Shown: piece after piece, positions 10,057-22,817 of the stretch
Layout: every line of letters starts with the position of its first letter
Numbering within the stretch: the first letter of the stretch is position 1
NCBI GenBank assembly: GCA_018057825.1
Contig: JAGPCY010000027.1
Location: 1 to 64,000 of the forward strand
Length of the DNA stretch: 64,000 nt
Reading direction: 5' to 3'
DNA from: Kofleriaceae bacterium
Lineage (GTDB): Bacteria; Myxococcota_A; Polyangia; Haliangiales; Haliangiaceae
Notes under the pieces: generated by a model
Told to the model about the DNA's origin: nothing
Databases searched by the model: none
What the model saw: the letters and a program-made list of their open reading frames with translations, nothing else
Made by a program: the position numbers and the translations under genes

Positions 10057-11745
10057 TCACACCAGCGGATCGAGAGTGTCGTCGAGGGGGGCCGGGGGCG
10101 GGCGGGTCGCCAGCGGCGCGAGCACCGGATCGATCCAGGTGAAGAACCGCGGGCAGCGCAGGCCGGCGTCGCCGAGGAGCGCGCAGGTCTCGACGGTGGC
10201 GAGGTGGGCGCGCGACGCCACCAGGGCCAAGAGCGCGGTCGGCAGGGTCGCCACCCGATCGAGCCCGGGCGTGCGCAGGATGGCCTGGGTCAGCGATCGC
10301 GGCAGCGCCCCGCGCAGCGGCGGCCGTCCGGCCAGCGCCGCGGCGTGATCGAGGGCGGCGCGCACCGACGGCGGCTCGGGATCGACCAGGTGGAAGACCC
10401 GGCCCGCGGCCCGGGGCTCGGCGCCCAGGAGCGCGGCCGCGGCGATCGCGAAGTCGGCGCGCACGATGTGGAGCGGGCCGGCGCCGTCGCCGGGCAGCGG
10501 GAGCTGGAGCGCGGCGGCGCGCCGCGCGACCAGGCGGAACAGCGCCAGCGCGGTCCGGCGCTCGCCGATCGGTCCATCGACGATGTGGCCGACGCGGACG
10601 ATCGTGATCGGCAGGCGCGCCATCGCCGCCACCGCCAGCGCCTCGGCCTGGTACGCGGCGCGGGCCTCCCCGGTGGTGGTGATCGGCGGCGCCGGCAGCG
10701 GGGCCTCGGCGACCCGGCCGATCGTGCCGCCGACCACGTCGACCGGCGACCAGTGGATGAGGCGACGCAGGCGCGGGGCCTCGGCGGCCAGCTCGAGGAC
10801 GCCGCGGGTGCCCTCGACCACCGCGGTCCGGTAGGGCAGGAGCCCGCTCGGCTGCGGGCAGGCCGGGGCGACGTGGTGGATCGTCGTCACCGCGGCCAGG
10901 AGCGCGCGATACTCGGCGGTGGCCAGGCCGAGATCCATCGCCGCGACGTCGCCGGTCACGATCGCGACGTGGCCGAGCGGCGCCAGGGTCGCGGCGGTGG
11001 CCTCGGCGGCCGCGGCGCCGACCAGGACGGTCAGCTCGGCGGAGGGCGCCGTGCGCCGCAGCTCCCGGCACAGCTCGAGGGCCAGGGGATCGGGCGCGCC
11101 GGTCACCAGCACGTGCTCGCCGCGCGGCGCCGCGACCAAGGGGCCGAAGCGATCCTCGAGGCGGTGCCACAGCGCGTCGACCTCGGCGGTCAGGGCCGCG
11201 CGATCGCCGCGGTTGTCGACCACCCAGGTGGCGGCGGCGAGCTTGTCGGCCAGCGGGAGCTGGGCCGCCAGGCGGGCGGCGATCTGCTCGTCGGTCAGGC
11301 CGTCGCGCCGCGCCAGGCGCGCGGCCTGGACCTCGGGGCTGACCGCGACCACGATCGTGCCGGCCAGGCCGCGGTGTAGGCCGTTCTCGACCAAGAGCGC
11401 GGCCTCGTAGAACACCACCGGCGCCCCGGCCCGCGCGGCGGCGGCGATCGCGGCGGCGGCGGCGGCGGCGATCCGCGGGTGGGTGATGCGATCGAGATCG
11501 CGGCGGGCCTCGGGATCGGCGAAGGCCTTGGCCGCCAGGGCCGGGCGATCGAGCGTGCCGTCGGCGCGCACGATGTCGGCGCCGAACCGCGCCACCAGCT
11601 CGGCCAGGGCCGGCTGACCCGGCAAGACGATCTCGCGCGCGAGCTGATCGGCGTCGACCACCGCCGCGCCGCGGTCGCGCAGCATCGCCGCGACCGTGCT
11701 CTTGCCGCTGGCGATACCGCCGGTCAGGCCGATGATCGACGCCAC
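10057..11745 (-). CDS. coaE: Dephospho-CoA kinase fused to an NAD(P)-binding SDR-like domain
   Basis: A 562-residue fusion in one uninterrupted frame. Residues 1-200 are CoaE: P-loop [12 protein letters not shown] (about 6-17), [14 protein letters not shown], the [11 protein letters not shown] lid region and a C-terminal helix. This part phosphorylates dephospho-CoA, the last step of CoA synthesis. The remaining 350 residues resemble extended SDR/thioester-reductase-like proteins: [17 protein letters not shown], the [13 protein letters not shown] helix, [11 protein letters not shown] and [13 protein letters not shown]. No clear YxxxK is visible, so activity of this half is uncertain. GTG 11745 is supported by a TAGCAA box 5 nt upstream. 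The 3' end converges with the FHA activator gene. Confidence 0.85.
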   Translation of the reverse strand: MASIIGLTGGIASGKSTVAAMLRDRGAAVVDADQLAREIVLPGQPALAELVARFGADIVRADGTLDRPALAAKAFADPEARRDLDRITHPRIAAAAAAAIAAAARAGAPVVFYEAALLVENGLHRGLAGTIVVAVSPEVQAARLARRDGLTDEQIAARLAAQLPLADKLAAATWVVDNRGDRAALTAEVDALWHRLEDRFGPLVAAPRGEHVLVTGAPDPLALELCRELRRTAPSAELTVLVGAAAAEATAATLAPLGHVAIVTGDVAAMDLGLATAEYRALLAAVTTIHHVAPACPQPSGLLPYRTAVVEGTRGVLELAAEAPRLRRLIHWSPVDVVGGTIGRVAEAPLPAPPITTTGEARAAYQAEALAVAAMARLPITIVRVGHIVDGPIGERRTALALFRLVARRAAALQLPLPGDGAGPLHIVRADFAIAAAALLGAEPRAAGRVFHLVDPEPPSVRAALDHAAALAGRPPLRGALPRSLTQAILRTPGLDRVATLPTALLALVASRAHLATVETCALLGDAGLRCPRFFTWIDPVLAPLATRPPPAPLDDTLDPLV

Positions 11746-11750
11746 ACCTG

Positions 11751-11756
11751 TTGCTA
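11751..11756 (-). promoter_or_regulatory. Probable -10 box of the coaE fusion gene
   Basis: On the minus strand TAGCAA lies 5 nt before GTG 11745, so the transcript would begin at or next to the start codon. No Shine-Dalgarno is present. The divergent engB gene starts only 66 bp away and has its own TAGGTT box. Confidence 0.4.
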
Positions 11757-11801
11757 CCACGGCCGGCCGCGACCGGTGGCGCGCGGCAGGGCCCCGTGCG
11801 A

Positions 11802-11807
11802 TAGGTT
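11802..11807 (+). promoter_or_regulatory. Probable -10 box of engB
   Basis: TAGGTT (11802-11807) lies 4 nt before the engB ATG at 11812 with no Shine-Dalgarno between, as expected for a leaderless mRNA. A -35 match is weak. Confidence 0.4.
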
Positions 11808-11811
11808 GGCG

Positions 11812-12420
11812 ATGCGACCGCGCGCGGCCAGCTTCGTGACCTCGGCGACCAAGCCGGCGGAGTTTCCGCCCGGCGACCTGCCCGAGATCGCCTTCGCCGG
11901 GCGCTCGAACGTCGGCAAGTCGTCGCTGATCAACGCCCTGGCCGGGGTCAGCGGCCTGGCTCGGACGTCGCGGACCCCGGGCCGGACCCGGCTGCTCAAC
12001 TGGTTTCGGGTCGAGCTGGCTCGCACGAGCGCCGGCGCGTCGGCGGTCCACTTCGTCGATCTGCCGGGCTACGGCTTCGCCGAGGTCGATCGCGCGCTGC
12101 GGGCGTCGTGGCGACCGCTCCTCGAGAGTTACCTCGGCCAGCGTCCGGCCTTGAAGGTGGTCGCGCTGCTCATGGATCTGCGCCGCGGGGTCCTTGACGA
12201 GGAGCGCGACTTCGTACCGTGGCTGCGCCAGCGCGGCCTGGCGGTGGTGCCGGTCCTGACCAAGGCCGACAAGCTCGGCAAGGCGGCGCGCGCGCCGATC
12301 GCGGCCCGGGTCAAGGCCGAGCTCGGGCTGCCCCGGGCCCCGGTCCTGTTCTCGGCCCAGGAGCGGCTCGGCATCGACGAGCTGTGGCGCGCGCTCCTGG
12401 CCCACGTCGGTCCCGGCTGA
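11812..12420 (+). CDS. engB: Ribosome biogenesis GTPase EngB (YihA/YsxC)
   Basis: A 202-residue GTPase needed for maturation of the large ribosomal subunit. G1 is GRSNVGKSS (about residues 31-39), the switch-I region carries [11 protein letters not shown]3 is [11 protein letters not shown]4 is TKADK and G5 lies in LFSAQE. Length and motif order match EngB rather than Era or EngA. ATG 11812 gives the usual short N-terminal extension before the G domain. rimI begins 6 nt after the stop, also a ribosome-related gene, so the two are probably one transcript. The gene diverges from coaE. Confidence 0.93.
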   Translation: MRPRAASFVTSATKPAEFPPGDLPEIAFAGRSNVGKSSLINALAGVSGLARTSRTPGRTRLLNWFRVELARTSAGASAVHFVDLPGYGFAEVDRALRASWRPLLESYLGQRPALKVVALLMDLRRGVLDEERDFVPWLRQRGLAVVPVLTKADKLGKAARAPIAARVKAELGLPRAPVLFSAQERLGIDELWRALLAHVGPG

Positions 12421-12426
12421 GCCGCC

Positions 12427-12891
12427 GTGGCCGGGCTCGAGATCGCGGCGGCCACCGCGGCCGACCTCGACGCGATCGATGAGATCTCGCGCCACGGCTT
12501 TCGCGCGCCGTGGCCGCGCCAGACCTTCGTCGACGAGCTGACCCGCCCTCACGGCCGGCTGCGGGTGGCGCGCGGCCCGGCGGTGCTCGGCTACGTCAAC
12601 TACTGGCTGGTCGCCGACGAGGTCCACCTCCTGGCGATCGCGACCCACCCCGATCACCGGCGGCGCGGCGTGGCGGTGGCGCTCCTGGCCGACGTGGTGG
12701 CGGCGGCGGCCGACGCCGCGGTGATCACGCTCGAGGTCCGGGCCGACAACGCGCCGGCGATCGCCCTCTACCAGCGCCACGGGTTCGCGGTGATCGCGAC
12801 CCGGCGCGGGTACTACGGCGTCGACGACACCGACGCCCTGGTGATGGTGCGCCCCGGCGGCGCCGCGCCGGCGGTTACAGCCGACCCGTGA
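12427..12891 (+). CDS. rimI: Ribosomal protein S18-alanine N-acetyltransferase
   Basis: A 154-residue GNAT acetyltransferase. The acetyl-CoA pyrophosphate-binding motif is visible as [16 protein letters not shown] (about residues 76-91). The later [24 protein letters not shown] block is typical of RimI, which acetylates the N-terminal Ala of ribosomal protein S18. It starts at GTG 12427, 6 nt after engB, and its 3' end overlaps the convergent gene at 12875 by 17 nt. Another GNAT substrate cannot be excluded, but the length, the GYY motif and the engB neighbour favour RimI. Confidence 0.85.
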   Translation: MAGLEIAAATAADLDAIDEISRHGFRAPWPRQTFVDELTRPHGRLRVARGPAVLGYVNYWLVADEVHLLAIATHPDHRRRGVAVALLADVVAAAADAAVITLEVRADNAPAIALYQRHGFAVIATRRGYYGVDDTDALVMVRPGGAAPAVTADP

Positions 12892-13693
12892 AGGGCACGC
12901 TGTCGTCGTCGCGCGTGAGGACGATCGTGGTCGCGACCGCGCCGGCCACCACGACGCCGGCGGTGGCCACGACCCACCACTTGCCGTACCACGGCCCGCC
13001 GCCGCCGCCCGGTCTGGTCAGCTCGGCGTCGACGTCGACCGCGCCGTCCGGCGGGACGTCGACGGTGGCGCGGAACGGCGCGAAGCCAGCCTTCTTGATC
13101 TCGATCGGATAGCGCGATGGCGCCGGCACGCGGATCGCCGGGATCGGCGCGCGGCCCTTGGTCTGGCCGCCGACCCAGATCTCGGCGCCGGCGACGTTGA
13201 CCTTGATCGAGATCGTGCCGAAGCGGACGAAGTCCTCGACCGGCAGGACCCGCTCGAGGTAGCCGACCAGCTCGGCGTCGGTCGGCGCGGCGTCGGCCGC
13301 CAGGGCCTCGGCGATCCGGCTCTCGACCGCGCCGTCGTCGACGCCGATGCGCTGGATCGTGAGGATCACGTCGCCGAGCTCGCTGACCCCGACCAAGAGC
13401 ACCTCGGCGACCCGGAGCTTGCCGCCGATCGCGCCGATGCACGCGGCCTCGCCGCTGCACGCGGCGACCGCCTGATCGAGCCCGTCCCCGAAGCGCTGCC
13501 GGGCCTGATCGCTGCCGAGCACCGAGCGCGAGGTCCGGGCCCCGACCACCGCGGCGACCCGGGCGCCCAGGTCGGGCAGGGCCGACGAGCCCGAGCGGAA
13601 CTCGAGGACCGCGGTGGTCGGCGCCTCGGCGGTGGCTGGGCCCGCAGCGGCGGCGACGACGGCGCACGCGAGGAGGAGACGGCGAGCGGTCAT
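12875..13693 (-). CDS. Secreted, membrane-anchored protein with PEGA-like domain
   Basis: A 272-residue protein. [18 protein letters not shown] to ATA forms a signal peptide. Residues about 20-150 are an uncharacterised domain with two Cys (ACSGEAAC) and a segment resembling an outer-membrane reporter of substrate state. The PEGA-like beta domain follows ([17 protein letters not shown] to DVDAEL). Near the C-terminus [20 protein letters not shown] is a transmembrane helix, followed by a short tail. PEGA domains are usually found on surface or periplasmic proteins. ATG 13693 overlaps the upstream gene's stop as ATGA, so the two are translationally coupled. Exact function is unknown. Confidence 0.7.
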   Translation of the reverse strand: MTARRLLLACAVVAAAAGPATAEAPTTAVLEFRSGSSALPDLGARVAAVVGARTSRSVLGSDQARQRFGDGLDQAVAACSGEAACIGAIGGKLRVAEVLLVGVSELGDVILTIQRIGVDDGAVESRIAEALAADAAPTDAELVGYLERVLPVEDFVRFGTISIKVNVAGAEIWVGGQTKGRAPIPAIRVPAPSRYPIEIKKAGFAPFRATVDVPPDGAVDVDAELTRPGGGGGPWYGKWWVVATAGVVVAGAVATTIVLTRDDDSVPFTGRL

Positions 13694-15318
13694 GGTTGTC
13701 CGAACAGCGCCGCGCCGGCGCCCAGCTCGAGATCGTCGGCGACGTTGGCGACGCCCGGCTCGTCGCTGCACGCCCAGTTGGCGTAGGTCCACAGGAGCGC
13801 CGTGCCGCAGCCGCGGCCCAGCTCGTCGATCTCGGCCGAGGCGTCGAAGGTGCAGACCATGCAGCGGCTGCGCAGGCGCTCGATCAGGTTGTCGTCGTCG
13901 ACCACGGTGAAGGCGTAGCTGGCGTGGACCGCCATCGGCGGGATCACGTTGGCGCCGGCGAACAGCCGGCCGACGTTGCGCAAGAGCGCGCCGGTCAAGA
14001 CCGTCACCCGGTCGCCGGTCGGCGACGCCACCAGGCCGGTGACCCGCGCCGCCTTGGCCCGGATCGTCTGCGAGAACGTCGCGGTGTCCTCGTCGGTGGT
14101 GTAGACCGTCTGCTGGATCGGGGGCAGGGCGTCGACGCGCCCGCTGCCATCGACCATCGTGACCTGCGCGAGCTGGTGGAAGGCCGCGGCGGTCGTGTAC
14201 TCGATGCCGCTCTCGGGATCGGTCGCGGTCACCCCGGGCTGGGTGCCGGCGACGAAGGCGCGATCGCGCGCCACCGCCACGGCGGTGGCTTGGGGGACCC
14301 CGGCCAGGCGCCCGACCTCGGCCAGGCTCTCGAGGTCGTAGGTGATCGCCGCCCCGGCGCAGTAGCCGGCGGCCACGACCCGCGGCAGCTCGGCGGCGCC
14401 GCCCAGATCGGCCAGCCCGGTGCCGGCGTCGATCGTGCGGACGCTGGTCTCATCGCCGGGGACGGTGCTGATCAAGAGCCGCGACGCCCGCGGGCAGGTG
14501 CCGTCGGTCACCGCGTCGGCCAGCCCGACCACCAGCGGCGCGCCGGTCGACGACCGGCTGAAGGTCACCGCGGCGACCGCGCCGACGATGCCGCTGGTCG
14601 GCCGGGCCCCCGTCGCGATCTCGACCAGGGCTACGCCCGCCGGGGTCGCGGCCGCCAGCCAGCGCCCGTCGCCGGTGCCGGCCAGATCGACGATCGGCGC
14701 GCCGACGTCGGCGAGGGGCTCGCTGGCCAGGGCGTCGGCGTCGCTGTCGAAGCGGAAGATCCGCGAGCCGCTGGCGACGTAGAGATCGGCGCCGGCGGCG
14801 GCCATCGCGGCGCTCGGGGCGAACGCGCGGGTCGCGAACGCGACGTCGCGGTCGCCGCGGTCGAGCTGGATCGTCTTGGCGATGGCGCCGTCGAGCGGAT
14901 CGGTGGTGCGGATGCCGGCGGCGTGGCCGCCCAGGTACAGGCGCGGCCGGCGCACCGGGATCGGATAGACCACGGTCCCGTCGTCTTGGACCTCGAGGGT
15001 CGCGGTCGAGCGCCCGAAGCCGACCTGGCCGCCGACGTCGTCGCGCAGCTCGACGGTCATGCCCAGGTAGTCGGCGATCGGCAGCGCGCCCAGGTCGAAG
15101 GCGCCGTCGACGATCGCCGCGCTCCGGGTGATGACCTCGCCGTCGCTGGCGACCGCGCGCAGGGCGACCTGGGTGGCGCCGACCGGTCGCGCGCTCTCGG
15201 CCGAGGGCGCGGTCAGCACCACCTCGACCGCGCCCTGGCCACACCCCATCGCGGCGAACGCCGCGAGCGCGGCGGCGCGGCCGGGGCGCCGGCGGGCGAG
15301 GCGGGGGGCAGGTCCCAC
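13690..15318 (-). CDS. Probable secreted lipoprotein with beta-propeller-like repeats
   Basis: A 542-residue protein starting at GTG 15318. The N-terminus has an Arg-rich head, a hydrophobic stretch and AAFAAMGCGQ, a weak lipobox with Cys about 26. The body repeats short units such as GADLYVASGSRIFRF, GDGRWLAAATPAGVALVEI and PQATAVAVARDRAFVAG, as in a propeller of the WD40/YVTN kind. Several Cys near the C-terminus (CMVC, CGTALLWTYANWAC) suggest disulphides in an exported protein. It overlaps the PEGA-like gene downstream. No enzyme motif is seen. A minus-strand TAGCGT lies 6 nt before the GTG. Confidence 0.65.
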   Translation of the reverse strand: MGPAPRLARRRPGRAAALAAFAAMGCGQGAVEVVLTAPSAESARPVGATQVALRAVASDGEVITRSAAIVDGAFDLGALPIADYLGMTVELRDDVGGQVGFGRSTATLEVQDDGTVVYPIPVRRPRLYLGGHAAGIRTTDPLDGAIAKTIQLDRGDRDVAFATRAFAPSAAMAAAGADLYVASGSRIFRFDSDADALASEPLADVGAPIVDLAGTGDGRWLAAATPAGVALVEIATGARPTSGIVGAVAAVTFSRSSTGAPLVVGLADAVTDGTCPRASRLLISTVPGDETSVRTIDAGTGLADLGGAAELPRVVAAGYCAGAAITYDLESLAEVGRLAGVPQATAVAVARDRAFVAGTQPGVTATDPESGIEYTTAAAFHQLAQVTMVDGSGRVDALPPIQQTVYTTDEDTATFSQTIRAKAARVTGLVASPTGDRVTVLTGALLRNVGRLFAGANVIPPMAVHASYAFTVVDDDNLIERLRSRCMVCTFDASAEIDELGRGCGTALLWTYANWACSDEPGVANVADDLELGAGAALFGQP

Positions 15319-15476
15319 GGCGTCACGCTATCACCGGGGGTCGACCGCCGACAACCGGCGCGATCGGCCGAACGTCCGGCGCGGCGCGCGCGGATCTGGC
15401 ATGATCGAAGACCCGGCATGTCCACGTCACCCCACCCGCGTCACCGCCGCCCGGACGGGCAGCGGCCGGAGCCGTC

Positions 15477-17261
15477 GTGTCGGTCGTAGTCGAGCCCGAC
15501 GCGACCCGGCCGGCGGCGATCGACACCACCGGGCCGCGGCTGACCGACATCGGGTTGCCCGCGGTGTTCGGCCGCTACCTCTTGATCCAGCGGCTGTCGC
15601 GCGGCGGCATGGGCGAGATCTTCCTGGCCAAGCACGGCCTGGCCGGCTTCGAGAAGCTGTGCGTGATCAAGAAGGTGCTGTCGAGCCTGGCCGAGGACGC
15701 GCAGTTCATCTCGCGGTTCATCGACGAGGCGCAGGTCGCGATCAAGCTGCAGCACGTCAACGTCGCCCAGGTGTTCGAGGTCGGCCGGGTCGGCGACGAG
15801 TACTTCCTCGCTCTCGAGTACCTCGAGGGCCGCGATCTGCGGCGGCTCCTGACCGTGACCGCGCGCCAGGGCCGCCGCATCCCGCCGCCGATCGCGCTGT
15901 TCATCGCCCGCGAGATGGCCAACGGCCTGGCCTATGCCCACCGCCGCACCGACGCCGAGGGCAAGCCGCTGGGGTTGGTCCACTGCGATATCTCGCCGCC
16001 CAACGTCCTGGTGTCGTTCGAGGGCGAGACCAAGATCATCGACTTCGGCATCGCCAAGAGCGCGCTGCGCGCGACCGCCACCGATCCCAAGATGGGCTTC
16101 GGCAAGTTCGGCTACATGGCGCCGGAGCAGCTCGTGCGCGGCGGCGTGGTCGACGCCCGCACCGATCTCTACGCGGTTGGCGCGGTGCTGTTCGAGCTGC
16201 TGACCGGCGAGCGCCTCTACGAGGTCGGCGATAACCCCGACTACCGGGCCCTGGCCCGCATGGTGGTGAAGGGCGAGCATCGCCAGCCGTCCCAGCTCGA
16301 TCCGACGCTGGCGCGGTTCGACGCGCTGGTCAGCCGGATGCTGCGGCCGCGCCCCGAGGAGCGGTTCCAGACCGCGGCCGAGCTGCGCGACGCGGTCCAG
16401 GAGTCGCTGGTCGCGATCGCGCCGACCATCTCGACCGACGCGGTCGCCAGCTTCTTGCGCGACGTGTTCGCCCCCGAGATGGCGTCGCAGCGCGAGCTCC
16501 TCGATCGGGCGGCGGCGGCCCACCTCGAGGACTTCCGGCAGGAGCTGTCGACGCAGGCGATCGAGACCATCTCGTTCGCCCTGGCGACGGTCGGGCCGTC
16601 GACCGCCGCGCCGCCGCGGGTGCCGGCCTTGCCGGCGGCCGCCGGCCGGATCGTGCCACGGCCGTCGTCGTCGGCGACCGGCCTGCCGACCGTCGGGCTC
16701 GACGACCAGCCGACCGGCGAGGTGGTCGAGCTGACCGCCGCCAACGGTCGTCGCCGCCGGACGGTGCTGGCGGCCAGCCTGGCGGCGGTCGCCGGGGTCG
16801 CGGTCGCGCTGGCGATCTGGCTCGTGACCCGGCCGCGCGACTCCGCATCCGAGGCTCGCGGCGCCGCGCCGACGGTGGCGCCGCCGCCGGCCGTCGCGGT
16901 GGCCCCGACCATCGACGCTGGCGTCGTGGACCCGCCGGTCGACGCCGCGGCGATGCCCGACGCCGCGCCGGTCGCGGTCGCGGTCCGGCCGGGGCGTGGC
17001 CCGGGGACGGGCTCGGCCCCGCGCCCCGGCGGCGGCACGGCCAAGGACCCTCCGGAGGTCGCCGACGAGGCGGCCTTGCGGGCCAAGTTCCAGGCCGTCA
17101 ACCGCGAGTACAAGCAGTACAAGGCCGAGTTCGGTCCTCGGCTCGAGGCCGAGTGGACCGATCTCGCCAGCATGGTCGGGTTCCTGTCGAACCCGGAGCG
17201 CCGGGGGGCCTTCGACAAGAAGCTCGACCAGCTACGGGCGCGCATGCGCTCGGACCGCTGA
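15477..17261 (+). CDS. Membrane-bound Hanks-type Ser/Thr protein kinase
   Basis: A 594-residue kinase starting at GTG 15477. The Gly-rich loop is [15 protein letters not shown], the ATP Lys is about K65 (CVIKKVL), the catalytic loop is HCDISPPNV (about 169-177) and the metal-binding DFG is present as [12 protein letters not shown] replaces HRD, so it is a non-RD kinase. APEQL closes the activation segment. A Pro/Ala linker, one membrane helix ([21 protein letters not shown]) and an Ala/Pro/Gly-rich outer region follow, ending in a charged helical tail. Output partners may include the FHA proteins in this window, but no substrate is shown. Confidence 0.9.
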   Translation: MSVVVEPDATRPAAIDTTGPRLTDIGLPAVFGRYLLIQRLSRGGMGEIFLAKHGLAGFEKLCVIKKVLSSLAEDAQFISRFIDEAQVAIKLQHVNVAQVFEVGRVGDEYFLALEYLEGRDLRRLLTVTARQGRRIPPPIALFIAREMANGLAYAHRRTDAEGKPLGLVHCDISPPNVLVSFEGETKIIDFGIAKSALRATATDPKMGFGKFGYMAPEQLVRGGVVDARTDLYAVGAVLFELLTGERLYEVGDNPDYRALARMVVKGEHRQPSQLDPTLARFDALVSRMLRPRPEERFQTAAELRDAVQESLVAIAPTISTDAVASFLRDVFAPEMASQRELLDRAAAAHLEDFRQELSTQAIETISFALATVGPSTAAPPRVPALPAAAGRIVPRPSSSATGLPTVGLDDQPTGEVVELTAANGRRRRTVLAASLAAVAGVAVALAIWLVTRPRDSASEARGAAPTVAPPPAVAVAPTIDAGVVDPPVDAAAMPDAAPVAVAVRPGRGPGTGSAPRPGGGTAKDPPEVADEAALRAKFQAVNREYKQYKAEFGPRLEAEWTDLASMVGFLSNPERRGAFDKKLDQLRARMRSDR

Positions 17262-17287
17262 CCGGCGGCGCGAGCGGCCGTCGCCGC

Positions 17288-17317
17288 TTGTGCCCGGGTC
17301 CGCACACGGCCTATACT
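17288..17317 (+). promoter_or_regulatory. Probable sigma-70 promoter of psd
   Basis: TTGTGC at 17288-17293 and TATACT at 17312-17317 are 18 nt apart. The -10 is close to consensus. The leader would be about 75 nt before the psd GTG at 17399 and includes a GC-rich inverted repeat (CCGCGCGGGCGG region). Confidence 0.5.
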
Positions 17318-17398
17318 TTTCGGGATTCCCAGACGCTGGGCCTACGCCGCGCGGGCGGCGAGATCCGGCAGTCCCGGGCGAGATCCCTTAGGCGCTGC

Positions 17399-18252
17399 GT
17401 GACCCTAACCGAGCTTCGCGAACGTGTGACCGTCGGCACCCTGCGCTGGGCGCCGACCTCGGTCTACTCGTCGGTCGTCGGCGCGACCGCGCGGCGCACG
17501 ATCCCGCGCCCGCTGCGCGCGCCCCTGTACCGGGCCTTCGCGGCCGCGGTCGGCGCCCGGCTCGACGAGGTCGGCGCGCCGCTGCCGAGCTTCGCGAGCT
17601 TCGGCGAGTTCTTCGCCCGCCCGCTGTCGCCCGGGGTGCGGCCGCTGGCCTCGAGTCCGCTGGTGTGGCCGTCGGACGGCGCGGTCGGCGCGGCCGGCGC
17701 GGTCGACGACGCCACTCTGATCCAGGCCAAGGGCAAGACCTACGACCTCGCGGCCCTCGTCGCTGAGCCGCGCCTGGCCGCGGCCCTCGACGGTGGGCAG
17801 TTCGTCACGGTCTACCTGTCGCCGCGCGACTACCACCGCGTCCACGCGCCGTGCGCCGGCTCCGTCGTCGCTTACCACTACGTCCCCGGCGAGCGCTGGC
17901 CGGTCAGCCCGCTGTTCGTCGATCGCGTCGATCGGCTGTTCGCGCGCAACGAGCGGGTGGTGATCGAGCTGGCGTCGCCGTGGGGACCGGTCGCCGTGGT
18001 CATGGTCGCCGCCACCGGCGTCGGCAACGTCTGGCTCAGCCACGTCGGCCACGACACCCGGACCTGGCGACGGACCGCCGAGGTCGTCCACCACCCGGTG
18101 ACCGCGACCGTGGCCGCCGGCGACGAGCTGGGCGCGTTCTTGCTCGGCTCGACGGTGGTCCTGGTGTTGCCGCCGGGCGCGCCGACCTTGGCGGTGCCGG
18201 AGCTCGGCGCGACCGTGCGCTGCGGCGCCGCCCTGGCCGCGACGGGGGCCGC

Positions 18253-18256
<4 letters not shown>
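17399..18256 (+). CDS. psd: Phosphatidylserine decarboxylase proenzyme
   Basis: A 285-residue membrane-associated enzyme that makes phosphatidylethanolamine from phosphatidylserine. It self-cleaves at the LGST motif (FLLGSTVVLVLP near residue 250) to create the pyruvoyl cofactor on the new Ser. The proteolytic triad is consistent with the Asp in WPSDGAVG, the His in YHRVHAPCAG and that Ser. Length fits the type I family. The start is GTG 17399, because upstream in-frame codons overlap the promoter. It overlaps the next gene, a methyltransferase, as ATGA. That pairing suggests further modification of the lipid headgroup, which is inference. Confidence 0.9.
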
Positions 18257-20538
<2,282 letters not shown>

Positions 20539-20543
20539 CGGTT

Positions 20544-20838
<295 letters not shown>

Positions 20839-21082
20839 CGATCGCTGCAACCGCGTCTTCCCGCCGGTGTCTACCTTGGTTCGCCGCGGGCTCGCCGCCG
20901 TGACGGCGCCGACATCGATGGAATACGCCTGCGGCGTCGCGGGTCTACCTCCTATCGTGGGTCCACCGGCCGCCACTCGCCCTTCGCCCCTCGGGCCGCC
21001 GCCGCCCACTGTCGATCAAAACATTTTGCCCGTCGGTACGTCTCAAGAGGACATGGGCCTCGCGTAGGCCCGGAGGTTCGCC

Positions 21083-22345
21083 GTGAAGTCCAGCGCCGCC
21101 GTTGCCCCGTCGCCGTCCCGCGCCCTCGTCGCACCGCGCCGCGCCCGCCTGGCCGGCAAGCCCCGCAGTCGCGCCCGCGGCGACGATCGTCGACGAGCCT
21201 CGACCACCGACGGCTCGGGCTACCTGACCATGTACTTCCGGGACATGGCGAGCCTGCATGTCCTGCAGCCGGCCGAGGAGTTCTCGACCGCCAAGACCAT
21301 CGAGGGCCTCGAGGTCGGGCTGTGGGTCGAACTCCTGAGCTACCCGCCGACCCTGGGCGCGGTGCTCGACGCGCTGCCGGCCGAGGCCGAGCTGCCGGAG
21401 GTCAAGGCGTTGCGCCGGCCGCTGGCCGGCAAGAAGGGCGAGCAGGCCATCGCCCGGGCCGCCGCCAAGCTGCGCGACGCCGACCTCGATCGCCTGTTCA
21501 TCGAGGCCGCGCTGACGGTCGCCGATCGCGCCAGCCGCGGCTTCGGCACGGTCCCGCGCGGCGTCCGTGGCACCCGGGCCTTCGCCGACTGGGTCCAGCG
21601 CGTCGACGTCGCGGCGCGCGCCGCCCACGCCGCCCGCGCCGACTTCGTCAAGGCCAACCTCCGGCTGGTGATCAGCATCGCCCGCCGCTTCAACCACGGG
21701 CGCATGGCCCTCGCCGACCTGGTGCAGGAAGGCAACCTGGGCCTCATGAAGGCGGTCGAGCGCTACGACTACCGCCGCGGCTTCCGCTTCTCGACCTACG
21801 CGTCGTGGTGGATCCGCCACGCGATCAGCCGGGCCCTCGCCGACAAGGGGCGCGAGATCCGCCTGCCGGTCCACATGATCGACGCGCACCATCGCCTGAC
21901 CAAGGCGCGGCGCGAGTTGACCTCCAAGCTCGGCCGGTCGCCGACCACCGAGGAGCTCGCCACGGCGACCAACATGCCGGCCGACAAGGTCGAGAACATG
22001 CGGCGCTGGGTCCTCGAGCAGTCGGTGTCGATCGATCGCCCGGCCGGCGACGAGGAGGGCCGGACCCTGGCCGAGGTGCTGGTCGATCCCGAGCGCGAGG
22101 ACGGCTCGCCGACCGCCGACCTGGAGATGGACGCCTTGACCAGCGAGGTCCGCAACATCCTCGGCGAGCTCCGCCCGATCGAGGCCGACATCCTGCGCCA
22201 GCGCTTCGGGCTGGCGACCGAGAAGGAGCTGACGCTCAAGGAGATCGGCGAGAAGTACAACCTGTCGCGCGAGCGGATCCGCCAGCTCCAGGAGCAGGCC
22301 CTGGTGAAGATGCGGCGGGCCCTGCAGCGCAAGGAGCTGATGTAG
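21083..22345 (+). CDS. RpoD-like (group 2) sigma-70 factor
   Basis: A 420-residue sigma factor starting at GTG 21083. Region 1.2 is visible (YLTMYFRDMASLHVL), followed by a spacer of about 120 residues. Region 2 has FVKANLRLVISIARRFNH, LVQEGNLGLMKAVERYDY and the -10-recognition block FRFSTYASWWIRHAI. Region 3 follows, then region 4 with the HTH TLKEIGEKYNLSRERIRQLQEQAL, which reads the -35. Its region 1.1 is a short Arg-rich segment, so it is probably an alternative RpoD-like factor rather than the main one. No anti-sigma gene lies next to it. Confidence 0.85.
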   Translation: MKSSAAVAPSPSRALVAPRRARLAGKPRSRARGDDRRRASTTDGSGYLTMYFRDMASLHVLQPAEEFSTAKTIEGLEVGLWVELLSYPPTLGAVLDALPAEAELPEVKALRRPLAGKKGEQAIARAAAKLRDADLDRLFIEAALTVADRASRGFGTVPRGVRGTRAFADWVQRVDVAARAAHAARADFVKANLRLVISIARRFNHGRMALADLVQEGNLGLMKAVERYDYRRGFRFSTYASWWIRHAISRALADKGREIRLPVHMIDAHHRLTKARRELTSKLGRSPTTEELATATNMPADKVENMRRWVLEQSVSIDRPAGDEEGRTLAEVLVDPEREDGSPTADLEMDALTSEVRNILGELRPIEADILRQRFGLATEKELTLKEIGEKYNLSRERIRQLQEQALVKMRRALQRKELM

Positions 22346-22392
22346 GGGCGTGCGGCGGCGGCGGCCCTTGCCTCCGCCGCCGACGGCTGTGT

Positions 22393-22398
22393 TAGCCT
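22393..22398 (+). promoter_or_regulatory. Probable -10 box of the TIG lipoprotein gene
   Basis: TAGCCT lies 6 nt before ATG 22405 with no Shine-Dalgarno between, the same layout as at lon and engB. Confidence 0.4.
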
Positions 22399-22404
22399 GC
22401 CGTC

Positions 22405-22815
22405 ATGCTGGCACTCGGGCAGGCTCCCTCGTCCGCCGCGCGCGGACGGGCGACAAGGCGTTTGGCCCTGGCCGTGGGCGTGGCCCTGGCCGTGGGTTGT
22501 GGCGGTAACGACGGCAAGCTCAAGGTCACCGGCCTCGAGCCGCGATCCGGCGACGCCATGGGAGGACAGATCGTCCTCATCCGCGGCCAGTCGTTCATGA
22601 CCACGACCCGCACCGCCAAGGTCTACTTCGGCGATCAGCAGGGCAACGTGATCCGGTTTCGCAGCGACAGCGAGCTGATCGTCGAGGCCCCGGGCGGCAA
22701 GCCCGACGCGACCGTCGACGTGCTGGTCGTGTTCGAGCCGGGCGGCGAGATCACGATCCCCAAGGGCTTCACCTTCAAGGAGAAGAAGGGGATGAGCGCG
22801 CAGGATCTGAAGTAG
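22405..22815 (+). CDS. Small IPT/TIG-domain lipoprotein
   Basis: A 136-residue protein. The N-terminal 34 residues have an Arg-rich head, a hydrophobic core (LALAVGVALAVG) and a lipobox-like VGCGG, so it is probably a lipoprotein. Residues about 40-125 are one IPT/TIG immunoglobulin-like domain (TGLEPRSGDAMGGQIVLIRG, then a PDATVDVLVVFEPGG strand pair, ending GFTFKEK), typical of surface proteins. No enzymatic residues are seen. It is read after the sigma factor but has its own -10 box. Downstream is a degenerate hexanucleotide tract interrupted by an IS3 element. Confidence 0.75.
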   Translation: MLALGQAPSSAARGRATRRLALAVGVALAVGCGGNDGKLKVTGLEPRSGDAMGGQIVLIRGQSFMTTTRTAKVYFGDQQGNVIRFRSDSELIVEAPGGKPDATVDVLVVFEPGGEITIPKGFTFKEKKGMSAQDLK

Positions 22816-22817
22816 CG

